Shown piece by piece: positions 18,341-28,277 of a DNA stretch of 64,000 nt (positions are counted from its first letter, which is position 1; the number at the start of each line of letters is the position of its first letter). The stretch is from the NCBI GenBank assembly GCA_947259915.1, contig CAMYOC010000010.1, forward strand, positions 59,314 through 123,313, in the 5' to 3' direction. The notes below the pieces were generated by a model that was not told where the DNA came from, searched no databases, and saw nothing but the letters and a program-made list of their open reading frames with translations. This DNA is from an uncultured Gammaproteobacteria bacterium. Its GTDB lineage: Bacteria > Pseudomonadota > Gammaproteobacteria > Steroidobacterales > XN24. A program made the position numbers and the translations under genes.

Positions 18341-19101
18341 TCACTCGAGCATCCCGGTCGGATCCAGGCTCGCGGGCCGGAACTCGGGCGGTCGCTTCTG
18401 CATGCCTGCCCGGGCCGCCTCCATCTGATTGCGACTCCCGAGCAGGGCCAGCTGCAGCCGGGTCTCGAGGGCCAGACCCTGGTGGTCGTCAAGCTGTCCG
18501 GCCTGTTCGAACAGAAATTTTGCGGCCCGCACCGCATCCGGAGACTTGCCCGCGATCTCCGCCGCGAGGCTCGACGCCGCTACCAGCGGATCATCGCAGA
18601 CCCGCGTCGCCAGACCCAGCGCCACCGCTTCCTGAGCCTCGACTATCCGTCCACTAAAGGTCAGCTCCCGGGCCACATCATCACGCAGCAGCCGCGGCAG
18701 GATCCGGCTGCCGGCCATATCCGGGACCAGGCCCCAGCGGATCTCCATCACCCACCACCAAAGACCTCGCCGTGGAGCGCGGCGATCACCGGCATCGGCA
18801 GTCGACGCCAGGCCCAGGCCACTTCCTGGGCCAGATTTGTCTCGGCGCCGGACGCACGCTCCATCAGACGCTGACCCGCGTCCGGCGTGCTGAAGAAGGC
18901 CCCGACATCGAGACCGGCACAGAACGCAGCGCCCTCACCGTGCAGGATCACGGCCCTGATGTCCTCGGCCCGGGACACATCCGATGCCGCCTGGGCGATG
19001 CCTTCGAACATCTCCAGATCCAGCGCGTTGCGCTTGTCCGGGCGGGAAAGACAGACCCGGGCGACCTGACCGTCCACACTCATCGTTACCCGTTGGTTCA
19101 T
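18341..19101 (-). pseudogene. enoyl-CoA hydratase/isomerase (crotonase) split by an internal deletion and frame break
   Basis: N-terminal part 19101->18748 (MNQRVTMSVDGQVARVCLSRPDKRNALDLEMF...PMPVIAALHGEVFGGG*) and C-terminal part 18748->18341 (MEIRWGLVPDMAGSRILPRLL...) lie in different frames, meeting at TGATG; the ~20 residues normally between FGGG and MEIRWG are absent. Confidence 0.85.
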
Positions 19102-19145
19102 GCTGTATCCCTCGCAGGCAAGCCGCAGCCGCCTCTGCACTGAGT

Positions 19146-20300
19146 CTAGTCGTTCGGCACCACGCCAGCGGCCGCCAGCGCCTCTATATCCTCCGGCGCC
19201 AGACCGGCCTGTTCCAACACCGCTCGCGTGTCGGCACCCGGCCGGGACGCCGGGATCGACAGCGCCGCCGGCGTTCTGGAAAAACGCGGCGCGGGCGCAG
19301 GCTGCTCGATCCCACCGACGTCGACAAATGTGCCGCGGGCCTGGTTGTGCGGATGATGGGGCGCCTCGGACAAGGCCAGCACCGGCGCAAAACACACGTC
19401 GCTCCCCTCCAGCAACTCACACCACTCGTCGCGGGTGCGGCTGGCGAACACCCCCTCCAGCCTCTTCCTCAAACTCTCCCAGCCGCTGCTGTCCGTGCGC
19501 CGCCCAAGACCGCCAAAACCGTAGGGAAGCAGCTCCTCCTCGGGCAGGCCCAGCTTGTCGATCAACAGCCGGTAAAACTCGGGTTCGATCGCGGCGATGG
19601 CGACAAAGCGATCGTCAGCGGTGCGGTAGGTGCCATAGAAATGCGCCGCCCCGCCAAGCATGTTCTCACCGGGGCCCTCCTCGAACATGCCCAGCTGACG
19701 GAAGCCGCTGAACATGGCCATAAACGACGCGGCCGCATCGAGCATGGCCGCATCCACGACTTGTCCCTGCCCGGAACGACGGCACTCGAGCAGCGCACAG
19801 ACCATGCCGTAGGCCAACAACAAGCCACCGCCGAAATCGCCGATCAGATTGAGCGGCGGCACCGGGCACCCGCCGCGTTCGCCGATCGCATGCAGCGCAC
19901 CGGACAACGCGATGTAGTTGATGTCGTGACCGGCGGACCGGGCCAGCGGACCGTCCTGCCCCCAGCCGGTCATGCGGCCATAAACCAGACGGGGATTCCG
20001 CTCCAGGCAGGTCTCGGGACCTAATCCCAGACGCTCAGCCACGCCAGGCCGGAAGCCCTCGAACAGCCCGTCGCTGGTCTCGATCAGCGCGAGCAGGATC
20101 TTCACCGCGGCCGGATCTTTCAGGTTCAGAGCGATAGAGCGGCGGCCCCGGGCCAGCACGTCGGGGAGCGGTGGCGGTGGCGGCATACGTTCGACCCGTA
20201 TGACCTCCGCACCCATATCCGCCAGCATCATGCCGCAGTAGGGTCCGGCCCCGAGACCGGCGAGTTCGATGATGCGCAGGCCGTCCAGCGGCCCGCTCAT
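19146..20300 (-). CDS. CoA-transferase family III protein, alpha-methylacyl-CoA racemase-like
   Basis: 384 aa; MSGPLDGLRIIELAGLGAGPYCGMMLADMGAEVIRVER; SAGHDINYIALSGALHAIG. Confidence 0.9.
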   Translation of the reverse strand: MSGPLDGLRIIELAGLGAGPYCGMMLADMGAEVIRVERMPPPPPLPDVLARGRRSIALNLKDPAAVKILLALIETSDGLFEGFRPGVAERLGLGPETCLERNPRLVYGRMTGWGQDGPLARSAGHDINYIALSGALHAIGERGGCPVPPLNLIGDFGGGLLLAYGMVCALLECRRSGQGQVVDAAMLDAAASFMAMFSGFRQLGMFEEGPGENMLGGAAHFYGTYRTADDRFVAIAAIEPEFYRLLIDKLGLPEEELLPYGFGGLGRRTDSSGWESLRKRLEGVFASRTRDEWCELLEGSDVCFAPVLALSEAPHHPHNQARGTFVDVGGIEQPAPAPRFSRTPAALSIPASRPGADTRAVLEQAGLAPEDIEALAAAGVVPND

Positions 20301-20344
20301 CGGAACACCCGAGCGCTGGCACGCTGCGACCTCATCGTCGCGTC

Positions 20345-21508
20345 TCAGCCCCGATGAGCCTGGCGCGGATCCAGCCCCATGGCGCGGGCGATGATCTCGC
20401 GCATGATCTCGGAGCTACCCGCGTAGATCCGCGACACACGCGCGTTCGCGTAAAGACGCGAGATCCGATACTCGTCCATATAGCCGGCACCACCGTGCAG
20501 CTGCAGACACTCGTCGGTGACCCAGCCCTCCAGTTCGCTGCAGAACACCTTGGCCTCGGCGGCCACCTCGGCACTCAGCTTGCCGGCATTGTGGTCCATC
20601 ACCAGACGATCGACAAAGGTCTGTGCCACATCGATCCGGGTGCGCATATCGGCCAGCTTGAAGCGGGTGTTCTGGAAGGCGGCGATCGGCTGGCCGAACG
20701 CGTGGCGTTCCTTGACGTACTCGATGGTGGTCTGCAGCGCCGACTCGGCAGCGGCCACGCAGCCGGTCGCGACAATCAGCCGTTCCTCGGCCAGAAACTG
20801 CATCAGATAGTAAAAACCCTTGTGCGGGTCGCCGAGCACATTCTCCTTTGGCACTTTGACGTTGTCGAAGAACAGCTCCGCGGTGTCCTGCGCCTTGAGA
20901 CCCATCTTTTTCAGATTGCGGCCGCGAGTGAATCCGTCCATGTCGCGCTCGACCAGGAACAGCCCGAGCCCGTGGGGCTGATCCGCCACGGTACGCGCCG
21001 CCACCACAAACAGATCGCCGTTGATACCGTTGGAGATATAGATCTTGGATCCATTGAGCAGATAGTGATCGCCCATGTCCTCGGCGCGGGTGCGGATGCC
21101 GGAAACGTCGCTGCCGGTACCCGGTTCGGACATCGCGATACCGAGGATGGTCTCGCCGCTGACACAGCCGGGCAGGAAACGGCTCTGCTGCTCGGGCGTG
21201 CCGAGCGCGCCCAGATAGGGACCCACCAATCGGCTGTGCAGCGAGAGTCCGAAACCAGGGTCGCCGTGATTGACTATCTCCTCGATGAGGATCTGTTCGA
21301 AACGGAAATCGTCCAGGCCGAGACCGCCGAATTTCTCGTCGGCCCACATCAGACACAGACCCTGCTCGCCGGCTTTGCGGAAGACCTCCCGATCCACGAT
21401 GCCCTGTTCGTGCCATCGATCGACGTGCGGCGCGACCTCGCGTTGGAGGAATTTACGCACCGAGTCCCGGAACATGTCATGTTCCATGTCGAAAATTGTT
21501 CGCTCCAT
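20345..21508 (-). CDS. acyl-CoA dehydrogenase
   Basis: ATG at 21508 (MERTIFDMEHDMFRDSVRKFLQREVAPH); AMSEPGTGSDVSGIRTRAE; C-terminal QLHGGAGYMDEYRISRLYANARVSRIYAGSSEIMREIIAR. Confidence 0.95.
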   Translation of the reverse strand: MERTIFDMEHDMFRDSVRKFLQREVAPHVDRWHEQGIVDREVFRKAGEQGLCLMWADEKFGGLGLDDFRFEQILIEEIVNHGDPGFGLSLHSRLVGPYLGALGTPEQQSRFLPGCVSGETILGIAMSEPGTGSDVSGIRTRAEDMGDHYLLNGSKIYISNGINGDLFVVAARTVADQPHGLGLFLVERDMDGFTRGRNLKKMGLKAQDTAELFFDNVKVPKENVLGDPHKGFYYLMQFLAEERLIVATGCVAAAESALQTTIEYVKERHAFGQPIAAFQNTRFKLADMRTRIDVAQTFVDRLVMDHNAGKLSAEVAAEAKVFCSELEGWVTDECLQLHGGAGYMDEYRISRLYANARVSRIYAGSSEIMREIIARAMGLDPRQAHRG

Positions 21509-21535
21509 ACAGCTCCTTCCAGTCAAAAGACGGGA

Positions 21536-22318
21536 TCAGCGCCCCGTGTACTCCGGTTTCCGTTTGGCCAGGAAGGCAGCGACACCTTCCCGGCAATCGT
21601 CGCTGTCGGCGCAGCGGTTCTGCATCCGCGCCTCGAGGGCAATCGTCTCGCCGAGCGACAGGTGCATGGCCTGACGCATCGCCAGCTTGGTACCGGCCAG
21701 CGCCAATGGCGCGCGCTCGGCGAGCCTGGCCGCCCAGGCCAGTGTCTCATCGACGAGATCGGCATCCGCCACCACCCGGTTGGCGAGTCCCTGCTGCAGA
21801 CAGACAGCCGCCGGGATCCGCTCCGCTTCCACACAAAGCTGGTAGGCACGGTGATAGCCGAGGCGGCGGGACAAAAACCAGGTCGCGCCACCGTCGGGCA
21901 CCAGACCGATGGTCGAGAACGGCGCCAGCAAGAAGGCGCTCTCCGCCATCACCACCAGATCACAGGCCAGCGCGAAGGACAGACCAATGCCGGCGGCGGC
22001 GCCGGCGACCGCGGCGATGACCGGTTTTTCCATACCGACGATCAGCTCCAGAGACGGCCGATAGCGGCTGTTGATCATGTCCTCGACCCGGTGGATCTCC
22101 GGCAGGCCCTCCTTGAGATCCGCACCGGCGCTAAACGCGCCACCAGCGCCGGTCAAAACGACCGCCCGGATCGCGTTATCCGCGGCAGCGTCCATCAGCG
22201 CCGCGTGCAGTGCCGAGGCCACCGCGCTGCCCAGCGCGTTGCGGGCCTGGGGCCGATCCAGCGTGATCAGCGCCACCGCTCCCTGGACTTCCATCCGGGC
22301 CGCAGGGTTTTCGCTCAT
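21536..22318 (-). CDS. enoyl-CoA hydratase/isomerase family protein
   Basis: 260 aa; ALITLDRPQARNALGSAV, GGAFSAGADLKE, AAVAGAAAGIGLSFALACDLVVMAESA. Confidence 0.93.
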   Translation of the reverse strand: MSENPAARMEVQGAVALITLDRPQARNALGSAVASALHAALMDAAADNAIRAVVLTGAGGAFSAGADLKEGLPEIHRVEDMINSRYRPSLELIVGMEKPVIAAVAGAAAGIGLSFALACDLVVMAESAFLLAPFSTIGLVPDGGATWFLSRRLGYHRAYQLCVEAERIPAAVCLQQGLANRVVADADLVDETLAWAARLAERAPLALAGTKLAMRQAMHLSLGETIALEARMQNRCADSDDCREGVAAFLAKRKPEYTGR

Positions 22319-22347
22319 GGTTTTCTCCGGATCATTCGAGACTCCGC

Positions 22348-24480
22348 TCAGCGGGCGGTCTTGCGCTGTTTGAGCCAGGCCGGCGGGGCGAAGCGCGGGC
22401 CAAATTCCTGTGCCAGCCGTTCACACTCACTGATAAACCGGTCGATGCCTACCGTATCGATATAGGACAGCGTGCCTCCGGTCCACGGCGGAAAACCCCA
22501 GCCGAAAACCGAGCCGATATCCGCGTCGGCGGTCTCGGTGACCACGCCTTCCTCCATACAGCGGGCGGTTTCCAGCGACTGGATATAAAGCAGCCGCTGC
22601 TGGATCTCTGCCACCGTCGGCTGCGTAGCAGCCGCGGGGAAGGCATCGGCCAGACCGGGCCAGAGAAATTTCTTGCTGCCCTCGGGATATTCGTAGAATC
22701 CGGCGCCGAAACGTTTACCCCGGCGCTTGAACTCTTCGACGAACCGCACGATAACGCCGTCCGCCGCGGACGCGACATAGGCCTCACCCATATCTTTCTG
22801 CGTCTGTTTCATGATCTTGTAGGACAGATCGATGGTCACTTCGTCGTGGACCGCCAGCGGACCGACCGGCATGCCGGCCATACGTGCCGCGTTCTCGATC
22901 AACGCGGGTTTCACGCCCTCGCTGAGCAGCTCCATGCCTTCGCGGACATAAGTGCCGAAACAACGGCTGGTGTAGAAGCCGCGGCTGTCGTTGACCACGA
23001 TCGGTGTCTTGCGGATCTGTTGTATGTAATCCAGCGCCCGTGCAATCGCCTCATCACCAGTCTTTTTACCGACGATCACCTCGACCAGCGGCATCTTGTC
23101 CACCGGCGAGAAGAAATGGATGCCGATGAATTGCTCCGGCCGCGACGAGGCCTCGGCCAGCCCGGTGATCGGCAAGGTAGACGTGTTGCTGGCGAAGATA
23201 GCGCTGGTCGGGATTACCGCCTCGGTCCTGGCCGTCACTTCAGCCTTGATCTTGCGATTTTCGAACACTGCCTCGATCACCAGATCACAGCCCTCCAGAT
23301 CAGCATAATCGGTGGTAGGCCGGATGCGATCGAGGATCGCCGCCGCGTCCGCCTCGGACATTTTGCCGCGGGCGGCGCGTTTCTCCAGCAGCGCGCGTGA
23401 ATACGACTTGCCCTTCTCGGCGCCGTCCAGATCCGTATCCAGCAGCACCACCTGCTGGCCAGCGGTGGCCGAAACATAGGCGATGCCCGCACCCATCATG
23501 CCGGCACCGAGGATGCCGAGCTTCTCGACCTTGCTCTTGTCGATGCCGGCCGGGCGTCGCACCAGTTTGTCCGCCGCGCCCTTGTCGACAAACAGCGTAC
23601 GGATCATGTTGCGGGCGACCGGCCCGGACAGCAGGCGGGTAAAGTACTGCAGCTCGATCTTCAGACCCTTGTCGATCGGCAGCTGGGTGCCCTCGTAGAC
23701 GCAGGACATGATGGCGATCGGCGACGGATAGTTGTGTTGTGTCTTCTCCGCCACCATCGCGTTGCCGGCCATAAAGGCCTGCACCGTCGCCGGATGCATA
23801 CCGCCGGCACCGCCGGGGACCTTGAAGCCTTTCTTGTCCCAGGGGGCCACCGGATCACCGGTCTCCAGCAGCCAGACACGGGCTTTCTCCATCATCTCGT
23901 CGATGTCCGAGGCAAGCTCGTGACAGATACCCAGTTCCACGGCCTGGGCCGCTCCCAGGTGGCGTCCTTCCAGCATCAGCGGCAAGGCCTCGCGGATACC
24001 GATCAGACGCGGCAGACGCTGGGTACCGCCGGCGCCTGGCAGCAGTCCGACCTGGACCTCGGGCAAGCCGATGCGGGTCTTCGGATTGTCCAGCACGACG
24101 CGGTGATGACAGGCCAGGCAAAGCTCCAGACCGCCGCCGAGAGCAGTGCCGTTGATGGCCGCCACAAACGGCTTGCCGCAGCTCTCGAGCCGGCGATAGA
24201 GATTTGAATACTTGCCGGCGAAGGCATAGATCGCCGTTTCATCCAGGCCCTGTTCGAATACGCCGACCAGCTCCTTGAGGTCGGCGCCAGCGATAAACGA
24301 TGACTTGGCCGAGGTGATCACCGCGCCGCGCGCGGAGTCGTCGGCGACGATCCGGTCGATGGCCTGATCCAGCTCGGCCATGAATTCCGGCGTCAGCACG
24401 TTCATCGGGCGATCGGGGACATCGATGGTCAGGGTGACGATGCCCTGCTCGTCTTGTGTGTAAGCGAGTGTCTTGCTCAT
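22348..24480 (-). CDS. multifunctional enoyl-CoA hydratase / 3-hydroxyacyl-CoA dehydrogenase (FadB/FadJ-like)
   Basis: 710 aa; crotonase N-terminus (SSFIAGADLKEL...NGTALGGGLELCLAC) and NAD-binding HAD part (LGILGAGMMGAGIAYVSATAGQQVVLLD; SNTSTLPITGLA; GIHFFSPVDKMPLVEVI). Confidence 0.95.
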   Translation of the reverse strand: MSKTLAYTQDEQGIVTLTIDVPDRPMNVLTPEFMAELDQAIDRIVADDSARGAVITSAKSSFIAGADLKELVGVFEQGLDETAIYAFAGKYSNLYRRLESCGKPFVAAINGTALGGGLELCLACHHRVVLDNPKTRIGLPEVQVGLLPGAGGTQRLPRLIGIREALPLMLEGRHLGAAQAVELGICHELASDIDEMMEKARVWLLETGDPVAPWDKKGFKVPGGAGGMHPATVQAFMAGNAMVAEKTQHNYPSPIAIMSCVYEGTQLPIDKGLKIELQYFTRLLSGPVARNMIRTLFVDKGAADKLVRRPAGIDKSKVEKLGILGAGMMGAGIAYVSATAGQQVVLLDTDLDGAEKGKSYSRALLEKRAARGKMSEADAAAILDRIRPTTDYADLEGCDLVIEAVFENRKIKAEVTARTEAVIPTSAIFASNTSTLPITGLAEASSRPEQFIGIHFFSPVDKMPLVEVIVGKKTGDEAIARALDYIQQIRKTPIVVNDSRGFYTSRCFGTYVREGMELLSEGVKPALIENAARMAGMPVGPLAVHDEVTIDLSYKIMKQTQKDMGEAYVASAADGVIVRFVEEFKRRGKRFGAGFYEYPEGSKKFLWPGLADAFPAAATQPTVAEIQQRLLYIQSLETARCMEEGVVTETADADIGSVFGWGFPPWTGGTLSYIDTVGIDRFISECERLAQEFGPRFAPPAWLKQRKTAR

Positions 24481-24517
24481 GGATTCCTTCCGTTGCGCTG
24501 CATGGCTCGAGCGGCCG

Positions 24518-25726
24518 TCAGACGCGTTCTATGATCGTTGCGGTGCCCATGCCGGCGCCGATACAAAGGGTGACGAGGGCATTGTCGAGACCGCGCCGTT
24601 CCATCTCGTCTAGCGCAGTGCCAAACACCATGGCGCCGGTGGCGCCGAGCGGGTGACCGAGCGCGATGGCGCCACCGTTGACGTTGATCCGGTCGTGGTC
24701 GACATCCAGCTGCTGCATAAAGCGCAGCACCACGGCGGCGAAGGCTTCGTTGAGCTCATACAGGTCGATGTCGCCGACCCCCATGCCGGCCTTCTCCAGT
24801 GCCCGCAGCGACGCCGGCGCCGGACCAGTCAACATGATCGTCGGCTCACTGCCGACGGAAGCGAAACTCCGGATCCGCGCGCGCGGTTTCAGACCGAGAC
24901 GCTCACCGGCGGCGCGGCTTCCGACCAGCACGGCCGCGGCCCCGTCAACGATGCCGCTGGAGTTGCCGCCGGTGTGCACATGATCGATACGCTCCACGTC
25001 CGGATAGCGCTGCAGCGCCACCGAATCGAAGCCGAATTGGCTGCCCATCCCCTCGAACGCCGGCTTGAGGTTGCCCAGATCATCGGCACTGGTCCCGGGC
25101 CGCATATGCTCGTCCCGCTCCAGCAGGACCTCGCCCATGTGGTCCGTGACCGGCATCACCGAGCGCGAGAAATAGCCCTGCTCCCACGCATGGGCGGCGC
25201 GTTTCTGACTCTCTGCCGCATAGGTATCCACGTCCCGGCGGGAGAAGCCGTAACGCGTAGCGATGAGATCCGCGCTGATACCCTGGGGCACGAAGTAACT
25301 GTCATAGGCAACCTGAGGATCGGTGGCCCAGGCCCCGCCGTCGGAACCCATCGGGATCCGCGACATGGCCTCCACGCCACCGGCGATGATCAGATCCGAC
25401 TGCCCCGACATGACGACTGCGGCGGCGCTGTTGATAGCCTCCAGACCCGAGGCGCAAAAGCGGTTGATCTGCTTGCCCGGCACGTTCTCGGCATAACCCG
25501 CTTCGATCGCGCCGACCCGGGCGATGTTCGCGCCCTGCTCGCCGACCGGCGTGACGCAGCCGAGGATGATGTCTTCCACTGCCGCCGTGTCCAGATCGTT
25601 GCGCTGGCGCAGCGCGTCGAGGACCTGCGCAACCAGCCGGATCGGCGCCACCTCGTGGAGCGCACCGTCGGGCTTGCCGCGGCCGCGAGGCGTGCGTACG
25701 TGATCAAAAACGTAGGCGTCGGTCAT
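24518..25726 (-). CDS. acetyl-CoA C-acyltransferase (thiolase)
   Basis: ATG at 25726 ([26 protein letters not shown]); [50 protein letters not shown]. Confidence 0.95.
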   Translation of the reverse strand: MTDAYVFDHVRTPRGRGKPDGALHEVAPIRLVAQVLDALRQRNDLDTAAVEDIILGCVTPVGEQGANIARVGAIEAGYAENVPGKQINRFCASGLEAINSAAAVVMSGQSDLIIAGGVEAMSRIPMGSDGGAWATDPQVAYDSYFVPQGISADLIATRYGFSRRDVDTYAAESQKRAAHAWEQGYFSRSVMPVTDHMGEVLLERDEHMRPGTSADDLGNLKPAFEGMGSQFGFDSVALQRYPDVERIDHVHTGGNSSGIVDGAAAVLVGSRAAGERLGLKPRARIRSFASVGSEPTIMLTGPAPASLRALEKAGMGVGDIDLYELNEAFAAVVLRFMQQLDVDHDRINVNGGAIALGHPLGATGAMVFGTALDEMERRGLDNALVTLCIGAGMGTATIIERV

Positions 25727-25858
25727 GAAAGAAATCCTCCTGGATCTGGGTCGTGGCAACGCCGGCGCGGACGGCTGGGCCGTGGCCGGCAGTCCCCGAT
25801 GATACACAGATCAATCGGCCGATGCTGCTACGCGGCAGAACGCCACGCGGACCCCGGA

Positions 25859-27334
25859 TCAGCGCGCGGCCGGTTCCAGCGGAGACATAAAATCCGCAAT
25901 GCGATCAGTCACATAGGGGAAAAACGGATTGTGGCGCAGACGCATGAATTGCTCGACGGATACGCGCAGAACGCCGCGCTCTCCGCGCGGCGAGATGTTG
26001 GCCAGCGCAAGAGGTGGCTGGGCGGTGGCACCATAGATCGGATCATCCTCCGGGAATGGCACCGCCACGTGCGTCATAGAGTAGACCTGACGTGGCCAGG
26101 CCAGGTCCAGCGGCTGCCGCCCGGTGGTTGCGCCGCCGGCGACCCGGGACACCGCCTCGACCTTGAACGGATCGCCGTCACGATTGCGGATCACGGTCAG
26201 CGTGTAGTTACGCCCCGGATCCGCCTCCACCCGCTCCAGCATGCGGCGGAACGACGGCTTCAGGAACAGCTGCATGTTGTCACTGCGATTGACGTCGAAC
26301 AGAACCAGTTCGCTGTTTGGGACTGTCAGTCGATCGAACAGGCTGCCGACCACCGCGTCGGTCAGCACGGTCGCGTCGGCGAGGGACTGGAATGCGAGCA
26401 GCGGCGGCATCGCGCTGATCTGGCCACCGTCCGCCAGACGCCTTAATTGACGTTCCAGCGCGCGCGTTATCTCCCAACTCTGATGACCGGCTATCTTGGG
26501 AAACGAGTTGTATTTGTAGGGATCATATTCGGGGATGATGCTTTCCCAACGCACCTTGCTGAAATACGGGATCCCGGCCAGCAAGCGATGCCAGCCGGCG
26601 AATACCGCCAGCCGGGTGATGCCGATCGCCGGTGAGAACAAGTGGATCTGGTCGGGCAGCACATCGCCGTGCTCGATGGCGTCGGCGGTGTATTTCATCA
26701 CCAGAGAACCACCATTGGAGTAACCCCCGAGCAGCAACGGCGCGTCGGGCCCGATCTGCTCGCGCGCATAGGCCGCGGCCAGCCGCAGGACCGCCAGCCA
26801 GTCCTGCCACTGAGCCTCGAGCAGACCGGAAGGCGCGGTGCCATGTCCCGGCATACGCGGCGCAACCACCAGCAGGCCTTTCTCTTGGTAGAACTCGCCC
26901 AGCGCACGCATGCTGTAGGGGGAGTCAGTCAAGCCGTGGACCAGCACGATGGCGCCCCACGGCGGGCCGGCGGGCCGCAGTTCGAAGCTGCGATTCCAGT
27001 TGACCGGGAAGATCTCGGGATAGGCGTCGCTGTCACGGTCGAAGCGATTGAGGATCCGCGGCACGTCGTAATCGCCGACGACCCTTGCTTCCAGTTCCGC
27101 GAAGACGCTGGCTTCCTGCTGCAGGTAATCGCCGTAGCTGGCGCCCCGCTCCTCATCTTCGACGGTAAATTCCGACTCGAACCGGGTCGTGTGCCAGGGC
27201 TCGAGATCCGGCAGCAGCCGGGAATCGAAGGCACGTACAAAGATGATGGTGAGGACGAGGGAGATCGCCCACAGCGTGAGCTTGAAACCGAGCCGGAGCA
27301 GATAGCGTAACAAGCGACTCAGTCGATCCATCAA
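25859..27334 (-). CDS. membrane-anchored alpha/beta hydrolase (serine aminopeptidase/lipase-like)
   Basis: 491 aa; N-terminal hydrophobic segment FKLTLWAISLVLTIIFVRAF; GAIVLVHGLTDSPYSMRALGEFY; nucleophile elbow LLGGYSNGGSLVMKY. Confidence 0.82.
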   Translation of the reverse strand: MMDRLSRLLRYLLRLGFKLTLWAISLVLTIIFVRAFDSRLLPDLEPWHTTRFESEFTVEDEERGASYGDYLQQEASVFAELEARVVGDYDVPRILNRFDRDSDAYPEIFPVNWNRSFELRPAGPPWGAIVLVHGLTDSPYSMRALGEFYQEKGLLVVAPRMPGHGTAPSGLLEAQWQDWLAVLRLAAAYAREQIGPDAPLLLGGYSNGGSLVMKYTADAIEHGDVLPDQIHLFSPAIGITRLAVFAGWHRLLAGIPYFSKVRWESIIPEYDPYKYNSFPKIAGHQSWEITRALERQLRRLADGGQISAMPPLLAFQSLADATVLTDAVVGSLFDRLTVPNSELVLFDVNRSDNMQLFLKPSFRRMLERVEADPGRNYTLTVIRNRDGDPFKVEAVSRVAGGATTGRQPLDLAWPRQVYSMTHVAVPFPEDDPIYGATAQPPLALANISPRGERGVLRVSVEQFMRLRHNPFFPYVTDRIADFMSPLEPAAR

Positions 27335-27441
27335 CGTGATTCCCCGAAAAACACCAGATCCGCAGCAGCGGCAATTTGCAGCCGACTATAGCCGAGGCCA
27401 TCGACGATCGACAGATTTGGCGCGACGGCGAGCCCCGACCT

Positions 27442-28266
27442 ATGATGCGCCTGTCAATCTGCCGGAGCCCCGATGGAGCATTGAGCAAACACGGTTTCAT
27501 AGGCGTATTCGACTCCGGGCTCGGCGGTCTGTCCGTACTCCGCGAGATACGGCAGCTGCTGCCCGGTGAGGACCTGGTGTATGTGGCCGACTCGGCTCAT
27601 GTGCCCTATGGCGGCCACGACGATGCATTTATCCGCGGCCGTGGCCTGGCCATCGGCGGCTTCCTGGCCGCTGCCGGAGCCAGCATCTTGGTCGTGGCCT
27701 GCAACACCGCTACCGCCGCCGCGGTGCCGGCGTTGCGAGAACATCTCACGCTGCCAGTGGTGGGTATGGAGCCGGCGGTCAAACCGGCAGCGGCCGCCAC
27801 CGGCAGCGGCATCGTCGGCGTGCTGGCGACGGTAGGCACGCTGCGTAGCGCCCGCTTTGCCGCGCTGCTCGATCGCTTTGGCAGCGATATCGGCGTGCTG
27901 ACCGAGCCGTGCCCGGGGATGGTCGAGGCAGTCGAAAACGGTGCATTACAGACGGAGGAAACCCGCGAACTGGTCACACGACACGTCCGGCCGCTGATCC
28001 AGGGCGGCGCCGATGTGATCATCCTCGGCTGCACCCATTACCACTTCCTGCGACCGCTGATCGAAGCCGCGGCGGGTCCGGATGTCACCGTCATCGACAC
28101 CAGCAGCGCGGTCGCGCGCCAGGTCGCCGCGCGTCTCGGCAAGTCCCCAGGCGGCGGAGGCGGCGGTCAGCGTTTTATGACCACCGGTTCAGCAGAGCGG
28201 CTGCAGCCGGTGCTCGAGATGCTGTGGCCGGGCGCCGGGTCAATCGAGACTTTGAGCGACCTCTAA
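27442..28266 (+). CDS. murI: glutamate racemase
   Basis: GFIGVFDSGLGGLSVLREIRQLLPGEDLVYVADSAHVPYGG; VVACNTATAAAVPALRE; DVIILGCTHYHFL. Start codon uncertain (27442 ATG or a later start). Confidence 0.93.
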   Translation: MMRLSICRSPDGALSKHGFIGVFDSGLGGLSVLREIRQLLPGEDLVYVADSAHVPYGGHDDAFIRGRGLAIGGFLAAAGASILVVACNTATAAAVPALREHLTLPVVGMEPAVKPAAAATGSGIVGVLATVGTLRSARFAALLDRFGSDIGVLTEPCPGMVEAVENGALQTEETRELVTRHVRPLIQGGADVIILGCTHYHFLRPLIEAAAGPDVTVIDTSSAVARQVAARLGKSPGGGGGGQRFMTTGSAERLQPVLEMLWPGAGSIETLSDL

Positions 28267-28277
28267 ACCGATCCGGC

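Noticed and set aside
20354-22465. 703-aa plus-strand ORF
   Set aside because: Fully antisense to the acyl-CoA dehydrogenase and crotonase genes; the translation is His/Gln/Arg-rich with no recognisable motif, as expected from GC-rich codon bias.
25814-25823. ATCGGCCGAT palindrome between hydrolase and thiolase
   Set aside because: 10-bp self-complementary GC-rich sequence is expected by chance; no regulator nearby.
24653-26446. 597-aa plus-strand ORF
   Set aside because: Antisense to thiolase and the alpha/beta hydrolase; same compositional artefact.
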